Positions 6,521 through 14,603 of a stretch of DNA of 16,394 nt are shown in pieces. The stretch's first letter is position 1, and every line of letters starts with the position of its first letter. This stretch comes from Deltaproteobacteria bacterium (GTDB taxonomy: Bacteria > Desulfobacterota > Syntrophia > Syntrophales > Smithellaceae). The translations under genes were made by a program, and so were the position numbers. The stretch lies in contig DSAV01000050.1 in the NCBI GenBank assembly GCA_011046295.1, positions 1 through 16,394 of the forward strand. The letters are read 5' to 3'. The notes below the pieces were generated by a model that worked only from the letters and a program-made list of their open reading frames with translations, searched no databases and was not told the DNA's origin.

Positions 6521-7867
6521 TTACATTTTTATGCCGTAGTTGCGTATTTTGATACGCAGTGTTTTCCTGTCGATGCCGAGGAACTTTGCTGTTTTGTTAA
6601 TCTGAAAATTGAAATGTCCTAATGCCTTTTCAATGTGCTCTTTTTCCACATCCACCAGAGTCATCCTCCCGGATGAGGAATCAACAACCGGCGCCTTTGC
6701 CCCCTCTCCCTGTCCGTAATACAGAATATCGGACAAATCGACCGTATCGTGGTCAATCATGACACAGAGTCTCTCTATCGTGTTCTTGAGCTCGCGCACA
6801 TTGCCCGGCCATTTATAAGATAGTAGCGATTTTTTTGCTTCTTCGGACAGACATCGTACCTTGCTTTTATGTTTTTTCCGGTAATATTCCAGATAATGCT
6901 CGGCGATGGGAAGAATATCACCTTTATGTTCACAGAGAGGTTTTATATCCAGAAGCACCACGGAAAGCCTGTAAAATAAATCTTCGCGGAATCTTCCTTC
7001 AGATATTTCCAAGCGCAAATCTTTGTTTGTCGCCGCAATCAGCCGCACGTCAACTTTTTCCGGGGCCGACTTACCCACGCGCGGCACTTCCTGTTCCTGA
7101 ATCACGCGCAGCAGCTTAGTCTGGGTATTTAGATTGATATTGGAAATTTCATCAAGAAATAAAGTGCCCTTATCAGCCATCTGAAAACGACCGTCACGTG
7201 ATTCCGTGGCGCCGCTGAACGCTCCTTTCACATGACCGAAAAGCTCACTCTCCATAAGATTTTCCGCGAGCGATGAACAATCAACGGGTACGAATGGTCT
7301 ATCCACCCGCTTGCTTAACAGGTGAATGGTGCGCGCGACCAGCTCTTTACCCGTGCCGCTCAAACCAGTAATGAGTACCGTGCTGTCGGTTTGGGCGATA
7401 CGTTTAATGGAATCCTTCAATTCTTTCATATAATCGCTGATACCGATCAGCGTGGGAATATCTTTATCGTTGTTGGAATTATTATCACCCTCCAGCGCTT
7501 CTTTTACCGCTTCCCTCAGCTGCCCGGCTGTATATGGCTTGGCCAGAAAATTCACCGCGCCGTAGCGCATAGCCTCAACAGCCAGAGGTATCGTGGCATA
7601 CCCGGTGATAACAATGATTTTCGCGGAAATAAAATCTTCGCCCTTCAGTTTTTGCAATATGTCCAGCCCGCTTATTTTCGGCATTCGAACGTCGAGAAGT
7701 ATCACGTCATAGATATCCCCGCGCGCCGCCTTCAGCCCTTCCGCGGCACTGCCCGCGCAGTCTACCTGATAACCTTGCCTGGAAAGAGTCTGGCGACATC
7801 CGTCACGGATAGCTTCTTCATCGTCAATAATCAAAATTTTTGTTTTTTTGTTTTTCTTTTCTTTCAC
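6521..7867 (-). CDS. NtrC-family sigma-54-dependent response regulator
   Basis: A 448-residue enhancer-binding protein with three parts. Residues 9-125 are a receiver (D15/D16, phospho-acceptor D59, T88, K110). An Asn-rich linker follows at 127-138. Residues about 140-370 are the AAA+ ATPase with Walker A G168-LSGTGK174, the sigma-54 loop G215-AFSGA220 and Walker B G234-TLFLDE240. A Fis-type helix-turn-helix ends the protein at about 407-448. The loop reads GAFSGA instead of GAFTGA, a conservative change that keeps the hydroxyl. It starts with GTG, preceded by AGAGG. It follows the Cache kinase gene by 146 bp and is probably phosphorylated by it. The two GGGGCAARATACCCC palindromes with sigma-54 promoters in this window are its likely targets. 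Confidence 0.95.
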   Translation of the reverse strand: MKEKKNKKTKILIIDDEEAIRDGCRQTLSRQGYQVDCAGSAAEGLKAARGDIYDVILLDVRMPKISGLDILQKLKGEDFISAKIIVITGYATIPLAVEAMRYGAVNFLAKPYTAGQLREAVKEALEGDNNSNNDKDIPTLIGISDYMKELKDSIKRIAQTDSTVLITGLSGTGKELVARTIHLLSKRVDRPFVPVDCSSLAENLMESELFGHVKGAFSGATESRDGRFQMADKGTLFLDEISNINLNTQTKLLRVIQEQEVPRVGKSAPEKVDVRLIAATNKDLRLEISEGRFREDLFYRLSVVLLDIKPLCEHKGDILPIAEHYLEYYRKKHKSKVRCLSEEAKKSLLSYKWPGNVRELKNTIERLCVMIDHDTVDLSDILYYGQGEGAKAPVVDSSSGRMTLVDVEKEHIEKALGHFNFQINKTAKFLGIDRKTLRIKIRNYGIKM

Positions 7868-8013
7868 CCGGCCTCTTTAAAGCGGCAATGCGTGTTATTT
7901 CGATAATATAAAATATTTTCGCGATAATTTTCTCTATGCTATTATCAATAAATTGAATGTGCAACAAAAAATTAATATCTGCCTCTTTTGCGCGTATTTC
8001 TCATACTCCTATG

Positions 8014-10023
8014 TCATTGGCAGACATCTTCGTTTTGCGCCAGACTGTTGTTATTTTTACGTACGGGCAGATTTATCACAAAAGTAGTCCCCCTGCCCTG
8101 TTCACTTTCCGCTTCAATGGTACCTTTATGCCTTTTTATGATCCCATATACAATGGAGAGCCCCAAACCCGTTCCCCTCCCGGGATCCTTGGTCGTGAAA
8201 AACGGTTCGAAAATATGGGGCAGAAACTCTTTATCCACTCCTTTGCCTGTATCTGATACTAAAATTCTCACGCAATCGTTCTTGCCCATTTGAGTTGCTA
8301 TCGTCAGTTTTCCTTTTCCGTTCATGGCATCCGCCGCGTTGATAAACAAATTTAAAAATACCTCTTCAAGTCTTGATCTGTCTCCCATAATTTCCGGAAG
8401 ATTTTCCTCAAAGCTGCTTTTGATTTCGATACCGTGGAACATCGCCTGATCCTTGACCAAATTCAGAGATGTATTTATTATCTGATTGACCTGCAGTGGA
8501 ACCATGTCTCCGGCAGGGGTACGGGAAAAATCAAGCAGCCCCTGCACAATCTCTTTGCAACGGTTGGTTTGATAAATTATTTTTTGAATGTTGTCGCGCA
8601 TCGGGCTATCTTGTGGCAAATCTTCCAAAACAAGGCTGCTGTATAAAAGAATTCCTCCCAGCGGGTTATTGATTTCATGGGCGACACCCGCCGCCATTTC
8701 ACCCATGGCGGTCAATTTTTCGGTTCTGGCTAAATGCCGATGCATTTTTTGTAACTGATCGTTGTGTTCCTTGAGAGACCTGGCCATGTCATTGAAGGCT
8801 TCATCGAGCATATTAAAACCGGATACTTTGTCCGGTGATAATTTATAATCCAGATTACCGGACGCTATGGCTTCGGTGCCCCTTTTTAAAATTTTTATTC
8901 TTTCAATGATATTATTTCCCAGACGCAGGGATATAATAAAAGCGATAAGCATGCCGTACACCGTTATACCGATGATAATCCAGATCATTTCCCATTTGAT
9001 ATCGCGGTACTTGGCTTCCAATATGCCGGTATAAAGAACACCGATTATCTTTTTGTCTATATTGAAAATCGGCGTATAAGTGGTTATATACCAGTCATCA
9101 ACAACAAAAGCCCTGCCCGCCCAATCCTTCTCTTCCACAATCACTCTTTCGTAAACTTCTTTGGAAAGGATTGTCCCGATAGCCCTTTTGTTGTCTTTCG
9201 TCATAACGTTGGTGGATATTCTCACTCCACCCTGAAAAATTGTCGCCACCCCCATTTCCCGGCCTTTATATTTTTCACCGTGGTAGACAGTTTCCTTTAC
9301 ACGATCGACTATTTCATTATCATTGTTGATCAAAACACCACCTACCAACACGCCTACCAGGTAGTTCGTATTCCTGTCTATTACCGGATAGGCTGCTTTC
9401 ATCACCATGCCTTCCGTAATTCTTTCTTTATCGATTTCAGCAGCCAAAGGTGTTTTAACAATATCAATTTTGGTTCTTGGAGCAAGCACCGGATTTTCTC
9501 TCACTATTTCCCGCAGAGACATGAGTTCCGTCGATGCTATTGGTTTTTTCATTTCCATGCATTTTTTCACCAGGGAATCATGAAGCAGGCTGTCTCCCAT
9601 TACCTGTGGGTTGGCCGCTCTGTACAACACTCTTCCGCTGACATCCACAAGCGTCAACATGTCTAAAATAGCATGATCATTACCTGAACTGGGCTTGACA
9701 CTCTTTCTGATTTGCCCCCACATGTAACCCAGGCCGTACTCATCATGCCTGATAATAAGATCCTGAAGATCGGAAATTTCCGCGGTAAACTGAATAACGG
9801 ATTGGATTTGTTCAATTTTGTTATTATAGATGAGCTTGGCCGTATTGATATCCTGGCGCACCCTGTTTTGTACTTCCGCAATAGTGTTACGGTTGATTGT
9901 CCAGGTGCTGACGAGGGTCGCAAAAACACCCGTAAGACACGTGGCCACCAGAAAGCCAATAGCCAAACGGCTTTGCAGGTCCAACCTGAAAAGCCGCCGT
10001 TTGAAAATATTTTTAATTTTCAT
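8014..10023 (-). CDS. Membrane sensor histidine kinase (Cache-HAMP-HisKA-HATPase)
   Basis: A 669-residue sensor kinase. A first membrane helix at about 18-41 and a second at about 344-366 enclose a roughly 300-residue periplasmic region. Its features (QDINTAKLIYNNKIEQIQ, then a second half with YEKVIVEEKD-like and WYITTYTPIFNIDKKIIGVLYTGI motifs) mark it as a double Cache sensor, a fold that usually binds small metabolites such as carboxylates. A HAMP linker follows (about 367-420). Then comes the HisKA domain with H449 in GVAHEINNPLGG, an NtrB-like H-box, and a GHKL domain with VSDTGKG, FFTTKDPGRGTGLGL and a C-terminal FVINLP strand. The ligand is unknown; formate or a related acid would fit the neighbours but is only a guess. 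The ATG lacks a strong ribosome binding site. Confidence 0.94.
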   Translation of the reverse strand: MKIKNIFKRRLFRLDLQSRLAIGFLVATCLTGVFATLVSTWTINRNTIAEVQNRVRQDINTAKLIYNNKIEQIQSVIQFTAEISDLQDLIIRHDEYGLGYMWGQIRKSVKPSSGNDHAILDMLTLVDVSGRVLYRAANPQVMGDSLLHDSLVKKCMEMKKPIASTELMSLREIVRENPVLAPRTKIDIVKTPLAAEIDKERITEGMVMKAAYPVIDRNTNYLVGVLVGGVLINNDNEIVDRVKETVYHGEKYKGREMGVATIFQGGVRISTNVMTKDNKRAIGTILSKEVYERVIVEEKDWAGRAFVVDDWYITTYTPIFNIDKKIIGVLYTGILEAKYRDIKWEMIWIIIGITVYGMLIAFIISLRLGNNIIERIKILKRGTEAIASGNLDYKLSPDKVSGFNMLDEAFNDMARSLKEHNDQLQKMHRHLARTEKLTAMGEMAAGVAHEINNPLGGILLYSSLVLEDLPQDSPMRDNIQKIIYQTNRCKEIVQGLLDFSRTPAGDMVPLQVNQIINTSLNLVKDQAMFHGIEIKSSFEENLPEIMGDRSRLEEVFLNLFINAADAMNGKGKLTIATQMGKNDCVRILVSDTGKGVDKEFLPHIFEPFFTTKDPGRGTGLGLSIVYGIIKRHKGTIEAESEQGRGTTFVINLPVRKNNNSLAQNEDVCQ

Positions 10024-10119
10024 TGCGTCAGCCCGTTTTGGAATGTTGATTAAATACTATCACGTATAATCATTCATTATCAAACATTCTTTATACTCAC
10101 CGGGCCAAGCAGGAAAGGA

Positions 10120-10509
10120 TCAGTTGAGCAGTTTTTTCACCCTCTGCAGCAACTCTGAAGAGGCCACAGGCTTGGAAATGTAGTCGTCAGCCTGCAGATA
10201 TTCGCCGTCTGTTTCCGGTGAAAATTTAAAGCCTGTTTTACCGGTAACAGCGGTTACCATCAAAATAGGTATGTTCTTATATTTTTCATCATGTTTCAAA
10301 TCATAGCACAAATCGAACCCATCCGTGTGCTTGTCCATCATAACATCAAGAACAATCAATTCAGGCTTGTCGGCTTCAACGGCCTTGCGGCCGTCATGGA
10401 CGTTCAAAACATGCTTTACATCGAAGCCGTTACTTTCCAAAACCATTTTAATCGCTTCGCCGTAATCTTTATCGTCATCAATGATTAATACTTTCCTTTT
10501 GTCCGGCAT
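10120..10509 (-). CDS. Stand-alone receiver-domain protein linked to the fdh operon
   Basis: A 129-residue single-domain response regulator with D11-D13, phospho-acceptor D55 (LIVLDVMMD) and the conserved lysine in YISKPV. It carries a long loop before that lysine (TGKTGFKFSPETDGEYLQADD), as does the second lone receiver at 5975-6367. GGAGG stands six bases before the ATG. It starts 35 bp after the stop of the HydB-like gene with no terminator between, so it is most likely transcribed from the fdh sigma-54 promoter. The sensor kinase gene follows after 96 bp. It could act as a phosphate sink or feedback link between formate dehydrogenase expression and the kinase. Confidence 0.92.
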   Translation of the reverse strand: MPDKRKVLIIDDDKDYGEAIKMVLESNGFDVKHVLNVHDGRKAVEADKPELIVLDVMMDKHTDGFDLCYDLKHDEKYKNIPILMVTAVTGKTGFKFSPETDGEYLQADDYISKPVASSELLQRVKKLLN

Positions 10510-10544
10510 TGGAACCTCCGCTATTTTTTTTATTTACAAAATGC

Positions 10545-11558
10545 CTATCCGGCAATAGCTTTGACGACCTCCAGCGTGCCGATATGCACGGGGCAGTAAT
10601 CAGAGCAACGGCCACAACCCACGCAGCCGCACAATCCCTGCTGAATATCGATACTGCTGTAATCAAGGAGCTTGTGCTCATGGCGCCTTTTAAGCCTTGC
10701 TGCCTGGCTCACGCGTGGATTATGCCCTGACGCCTCGCGGGTGAAACCACCGTAAAGACAGGCATCCCATGCCCGCAGGCGCTTACCGTTTCCTTCTGAT
10801 AATTGCTGATCATAAACATTGAAGCAGGTACAGGTGGGGCAAACAAAAGCGCATCCGCCGCAGGTGATACACTTAGCGCCGAAATCATCCCACACTTTTT
10901 CCGCAACCTTTTTATCCTTAAGCATGTTCATGGCTTCAATAACCGATTTAACCTCCGGCATGGTTAGTATCGCGTTTTGCTTGAATTCATCCATTTGCAC
11001 TTTCGCCCTGGAGTCGTCTAAATCAGAAAGAGGTATGCCGGCGAGTAATTCTTCTCCCCGCGGGCTTCCCACTTCGACAAGAAAACTGTCTCCTGTATCA
11101 TACAGCTGCAAATCAAATCCCTCTTTAGCCACAGGGCCGCTCAACGTGGTGGTGCAAAAACATGTCTCGTTTTGCGCTCCGGGGCAGGCCATAACGATTG
11201 TCGCCGCGGTATTGTGTTTGGCCCGGTAATAAATATCTTCTTTGTCACGCGTCATAAAACTTGAAGCCTGACAAATACCCATCATGTCACAGGCGCGCAA
11301 ACCAAAAATCAGGGACTTTTTAGCAGTCACGGTTTCCTTATATTGATTATTGGCAACATCAAATATGACTTCTGTATGCGGGAAAAAAACCGACTTAGGG
11401 GAAAGCGGCGGTTTTTTATAATCTAACGTGAATGCTTTTTCGTCATACGCGCTAAATATGCAATCGCCGTTATCCATTTTGGTCGGCGCCAGTAGAGCGT
11501 GCTTCTGCGCCCAAATGCCCAGCGCTTTATTAATGTCTTTTTTGGCCAGTGTTTTCAT
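10545..11558 (-). CDS. HydB-like 8Fe iron-sulfur electron-transfer subunit
   Basis: A 337-residue protein of the sulfhydrogenase beta-subunit (HydB / AsrA-like) family. The middle part contains FGLRACDMMGI, typical of this family. Two C-x2-C-x2-C-x3-C clusters follow: C230, C233, C236, C240 and C312, C315, C318, C322, for two [4Fe-4S] centres; extra cysteines C243 and C245 lie after the first. It is soluble, without signal peptide. I chose the ATG at 11558, preceded by AAGGAG at six bases. It overlaps the fdhA stop as ATGA, so translation is coupled. An earlier in-frame ATG at 11585 lies inside fdhA and is less likely. It probably passes electrons between FdhA and the flavin subunit encoded first in the operon. 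Confidence 0.9.
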   Translation of the reverse strand: MKTLAKKDINKALGIWAQKHALLAPTKMDNGDCIFSAYDEKAFTLDYKKPPLSPKSVFFPHTEVIFDVANNQYKETVTAKKSLIFGLRACDMMGICQASSFMTRDKEDIYYRAKHNTAATIVMACPGAQNETCFCTTTLSGPVAKEGFDLQLYDTGDSFLVEVGSPRGEELLAGIPLSDLDDSRAKVQMDEFKQNAILTMPEVKSVIEAMNMLKDKKVAEKVWDDFGAKCITCGGCAFVCPTCTCFNVYDQQLSEGNGKRLRAWDACLYGGFTREASGHNPRVSQAARLKRRHEHKLLDYSSIDIQQGLCGCVGCGRCSDYCPVHIGTLEVVKAIAG

Positions 11559-13591
11559 GCGCATCTCCTTATTTTTACTGCACATCCCTTGTATTCCGGA
11601 ATTTTGGCAACAGGGTCAAAGGCAGGATTGGTCAAAATATTGACGCAGGCTTCGTTAAAATGGAATGTGGAAAAGACCACATTCTGAGGAACTCTTTGAG
11701 TAATCTCAGCTTTCATTTTTATCGAGCCGCGGCGTGAAGTAAGCTCAACCTGGTCATTGTTTCTTATGCCCAGCTTCTTGGCGTCATCAGGGTTGATTTC
11801 CACCAGCGCTTCCGGAGCTTCTCTTTCCAGTATGCTGACGCGACGCGTCATCGTGCCGGTATGGAACTGATAATAAATTCGGCCGGTGGTAAGCATGAAA
11901 TTATACTCTTCATCAGGCATTTCCGCCGGCGGCTTGAATTCACAGGGCATAAAGGTCCCCAGCCCCTTGGTGAACTTATCCTTATGCAGGAAAGCAGTAC
12001 CTGGATGTTCTTCATTCGGACAAGGCCATTGCAGACCATGATTTGTCAGTAGCCGCTCATATGTGATACCCGCGTAAGAAGGAGTTAGAGAATTTATTTC
12101 CTTGAGCACGTCAGCGGGAGATTTGTAATCCATCGGGTATCCGCAAAGCTTGCTGATTTCGCAAATTATCTGCCAGTCGGGACGCGCCTCGCCGGGAGGA
12201 GAAATTGCTTTTTGGGCCAGCTGCACGCGTCTTTCCGTATTGCTGTAAGTTCCGTCTTTTTCGGCAAAAGACGCGGCCGGTAAAACAACATCGGCCTTTT
12301 GCGCCGTTTCGGTAAGAAAGATATCCTGCACAACGAGAAAATCAAGATTGGAAAGAGCCTGATCAATGTGTGTCGTATCCGGATCGCTCATCATCGGATT
12401 TTCTCCCATAACGTATAGAGCCTTCAGCTCTCCTTTCTGAGCGGCGCTCATCATATCGGTTATGGTAAGCCCAACCTTGTCGTCCAGTCCTTCGACTTTC
12501 CACGCTTCCTCAAATTTCTTCTTCGCGTCCGCATTAATCACCGGCTGATAAGCGCTGTAAACATTGGGCAGCCCGCCCATATCACAGGCGCCCTGCACGT
12601 TATTCTGCCCGCGCAGCGGATTCACGCCGACAGCGGCACGTCCCATATGCCCGGTAAGCATAGCCAGGTTGGCGCAGGATTTTACGTTATCCACTCCGGT
12701 GGTGTGCTGCGTAATACCCATGGCATAAGCTATCATCGCTTTATTGGCTTTGGCGTACATCCGCGCCGCCTTCTTTATATCCGCGGCGGGCACACCGGAA
12801 ATTTTTTCTACAACTTTCGGCGGATACTTGCTGACTACTTCTTTGAGCTGTTCAAAGCCTTCCGTCCTCGTCTCGACAAAATCCTTGTCATAAAGTCCTT
12901 CTTCGATAATCACGTTCATCATCCCGTTCAAAACAGCCACATCCGTGCCGATATTGTGTCTCAGGTGAAGGTCGGCAAACTTTGCCAGCGGTATCTCTCT
13001 CGGATCAATAATCAGCAGCTGCGCGCCTCTTTGTTTGGCATTGATAATGCGCGACCCGATCAGCGGGTGCTGTTCGGTTGTATTTGACCCCGTAACCAAA
13101 AATAAATCTGCATCATCGAAATCATTTATCGAGTTTGTCATTGCACCCGAACCAAACATTGCGGCCAGACCGACCACAGTGGCACTGTGTCAAAGCCGGG
13201 CACAATGATCGACATTATTCGTTTTGAAAACCGCGCGAGCCAACTTCATTAAAAGATAATTTTCTTCATTGCTGACTTTTGCCGAACAGAGGAACGCCAG
13301 GGAGCGGGGCCCGAATTTTTTCTTTATTTCCATGAGTTTTTGCGAGACAAGCTTCAATGCCTCATCCCAGCTTGCCTCAACAAGTTCCCCGTGTTTTCTT
13401 ATCAGCGGCTTTGTCAGCCTTTCGGGAGAATGAATAAATTCATGAGCGTTCCAGCCCTTGACACACAACATTCCTTTATTGACCGGGTTTGTGGGGCTGG
13501 GGTCAATACCTACCACTCTGTCTTGCTCGGACAGGAGATAAAAACCGCATCCGCATCCGCAAAATGGACATACATTTCTGGTCCTTTTCAT
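11555..13591 (-). CDS. fdhA: Selenocysteine-containing formate dehydrogenase, catalytic subunit
   Basis: A 678-residue molybdopterin oxidoreductase, read through an in-frame TGA at 13192-13190. It catalyses formate/CO2 interconversion. The N-terminal [4Fe-4S] ligands are C8, C11, C15 and C43. The active-site segment reads NNVDHCARL-U134-HSATVVGL, which aligns with the E. coli FdhF segment around Sec140. A SECIS hairpin follows the TGA. The C-terminal part carries the molybdopterin-dinucleotide domain (TTGRIYYQFHTGTMTRR ... INPDDAKKLGI). No twin-arginine signal is present, so the enzyme is cytoplasmic. Mo or W cannot be told. The ATG at 13591 follows GGAGG by nine bases and lies two bases after the stop of the flavin-subunit gene. 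A conventional gene finder would split this gene at the TGA or call it a pseudogene; both parts are in one frame and neither is decayed. Confidence 0.96.
13161..13192 (-). promoter_or_regulatory. Bacterial SECIS element after the fdhA TGA codon
   Basis: Counting the U of the UGA as 1, bases 16-21 (GUGGUC) pair fully with bases 27-32 (GGCCGC), with G-U pairs included. They leave the apical loop GGUCU at 22-26. In E. coli fdhF the SelB-recognised GGUCU also begins at base 22 from its UGA, and U17 is present in both. This strongly supports selenocysteine insertion rather than termination. The selenocysteine genes selA, selB and selC are not in this window. Confidence 0.9.
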
Positions 13592-13593
13592 GA

Positions 13594-14436
13594 TCAGATT
13601 GCCTCCTTGATGTTTTCGATTTCGGGATAAGGAAAGACCGGCCCATCGGTGCAGCAATATTTATCGCCGAAAGCACAGTGCCCGCATTTTCCGACACCGC
13701 ATTTCATCATTCTTTCCAGAGACATAAAAATATGTTCCTTGGAAAAACCCAACTTCAGCATCTTTTGTAAAACAAACCGGTACATAACAGGCGGTCCGCA
13801 CATGACCGCGTAAGTCTCTTTGGGAGAAAGATCTGTGCGGTCGAACAATCCTGTGACCACGCCCACATATTGTTTCCAGATTCCTTCGTCGTCTCTGTCG
13901 ACGCTGTAGAGATAATTGATGTCATCACGGTCGAAGAAACTCAGAAGTTCATATTTAAAAAGAACATTATCGGGATTATTAGTGCCGTACATCAGGATAA
14001 TGTCATCGAAATCTTTTCTTTTATCAAGAGAATACAAAAGAAGCGACCGCAGAGGAGCAAGGCCCAATCCACCGGCAACAAGAAGCATTTTTCCCCCTTT
14101 GAGCTGTTCGAGGGGGAATCCTCTGCCGTAAGGACCTCTGATGTGGAAAGTCGAACCTTTACTCATTTCAAAAAGAGCGTCGGTGACCTTCCCTGTTCTT
14201 CTTACGCAGATTTCCAGAGTATCCGGTCGGGTCGGCGGTGAAGATATACTGATGGGCGCTTCGCCCTTGCCAAAAATTGAAATTTCAATAAACTGTCCCG
14301 GCTGATGCCCGAAACTCTCCCACGTCGTACCGTCTTCCAACTTCAACTGAAAGAGCCGGTGGTCTTTAATCTGTGGCAACGCTCTGACAATCGAAACAGG
14401 TCGCAGCTGATAAATATTGCCGCAATGCTCACCCAT
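13594..14436 (-). CDS. HydG-like FAD/NAD(P)-binding [2Fe-2S] oxidoreductase subunit
   Basis: A 280-residue ferredoxin-NAD(P) reductase-type flavoprotein, related to the sulfhydrogenase gamma subunit (HydG) and to PyrK. The FAD-binding barrel includes GQFIEISIFGKGEAPISISS (the R-x-Y-S motif is replaced by A-P-I-S). The nucleotide-binding part has GGLGLAPLRSLL and the CGPPVMY motif. C246, C251, C254 and C262 near the C-terminus (C-x4-C-x2-C-x7-C) bind a [2Fe-2S] cluster. The likely role is passing electrons from formate, through the HydB-like subunit, to NAD(P)+, or the reverse. I chose the ATG at 14436 because AGGAGG precedes it; the frame stays open a further 23 codons upstream, but those overlap the sigma-54 promoter. 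It is the first gene of the fdh operon. Confidence 0.92.
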   Translation of the reverse strand: MGEHCGNIYQLRPVSIVRALPQIKDHRLFQLKLEDGTTWESFGHQPGQFIEISIFGKGEAPISISSPPTRPDTLEICVRRTGKVTDALFEMSKGSTFHIRGPYGRGFPLEQLKGGKMLLVAGGLGLAPLRSLLLYSLDKRKDFDDIILMYGTNNPDNVLFKYELLSFFDRDDINYLYSVDRDDEGIWKQYVGVVTGLFDRTDLSPKETYAVMCGPPVMYRFVLQKMLKLGFSKEHIFMSLERMMKCGVGKCGHCAFGDKYCCTDGPVFPYPEIENIKEAI

Positions 14437-14488
14437 AAAAGAGCCTCCTTCCTCGCTTAAGTAGTATTCCAAGGTCGTTGTGTTACAG

Positions 14489-14505
14489 AGCAAATTTGAT
14501 ACCAA
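14489..14505 (-). promoter_or_regulatory. Sigma-54 promoter of the fdh operon
   Basis: Read on the minus strand this is TTGGTATCAAATTTGCT. The GG and GC are ten bases apart and the -12 box TTGCT is perfect; the -24 box TTGGTAT differs from TTGGCAC at two less conserved places. The expected transcription start is near 14478, about 42 bases before the ATG at 14436. Paired activator sites lie upstream at the usual distance. Confidence 0.78.
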
Positions 14506-14567
14506 TTAAATATGCGTCCAATATAATAGTAATATTTGCCTTTCCGGACAGCTTTAACTGTGAACAA

Positions 14568-14582
14568 GGGGCAAGATACCCC
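14568..14582. promoter_or_regulatory. Palindromic upstream activator site (GGGGCAAGATACCCC)
   Basis: GGGG-N7-CCCC centred on 14575, about 97 bases upstream of the predicted fdh start. It is identical at 14 of 15 bases to the site at 6483-6497, which sits at nearly the same distance (about 95) from the other sigma-54 start. It is the likely binding site of the NtrC-type regulator; the binding protein is inferred. Confidence 0.8.
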
Positions 14583-14588
14583 GCTTAA

Positions 14589-14603
14589 GGGAAAATACTA
14601 CCC
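14589..14603. promoter_or_regulatory. Second, degenerate activator site upstream of fdh
   Basis: GGGAAAATACTACCC keeps the GGG-N9-CCC frame of the neighbouring palindrome. Its centre is 21 bp further upstream, two helical turns, as expected for tandem enhancer sites on one face of the DNA. It is weaker in sequence, so the call is tentative. Confidence 0.5.

Noticed and set aside
7322..7906. 194-residue plus-strand open frame antisense to the NtrC-type gene
   Set aside because: It lies opposite a gene with all conserved motifs, has no recognisable domain and no ribosome binding site.
13190..13657. fdhA as a pseudogene or two separate genes, split by TGA
   Set aside because: Both halves are in the same frame without decay, the TGA lies at the known selenocysteine position, and a SECIS hairpin with a correctly placed GGUCU loop follows.
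14454..14589. CGCTTAAG repeated at 14454-14461 and 14582-14589 as an operator
   Set aside because: An eight-base repeat can occur by chance in this AT-rich region. One copy lies close to the start of the fdh operon and the other overlaps the activator sites, with no matching layout at the second operon.
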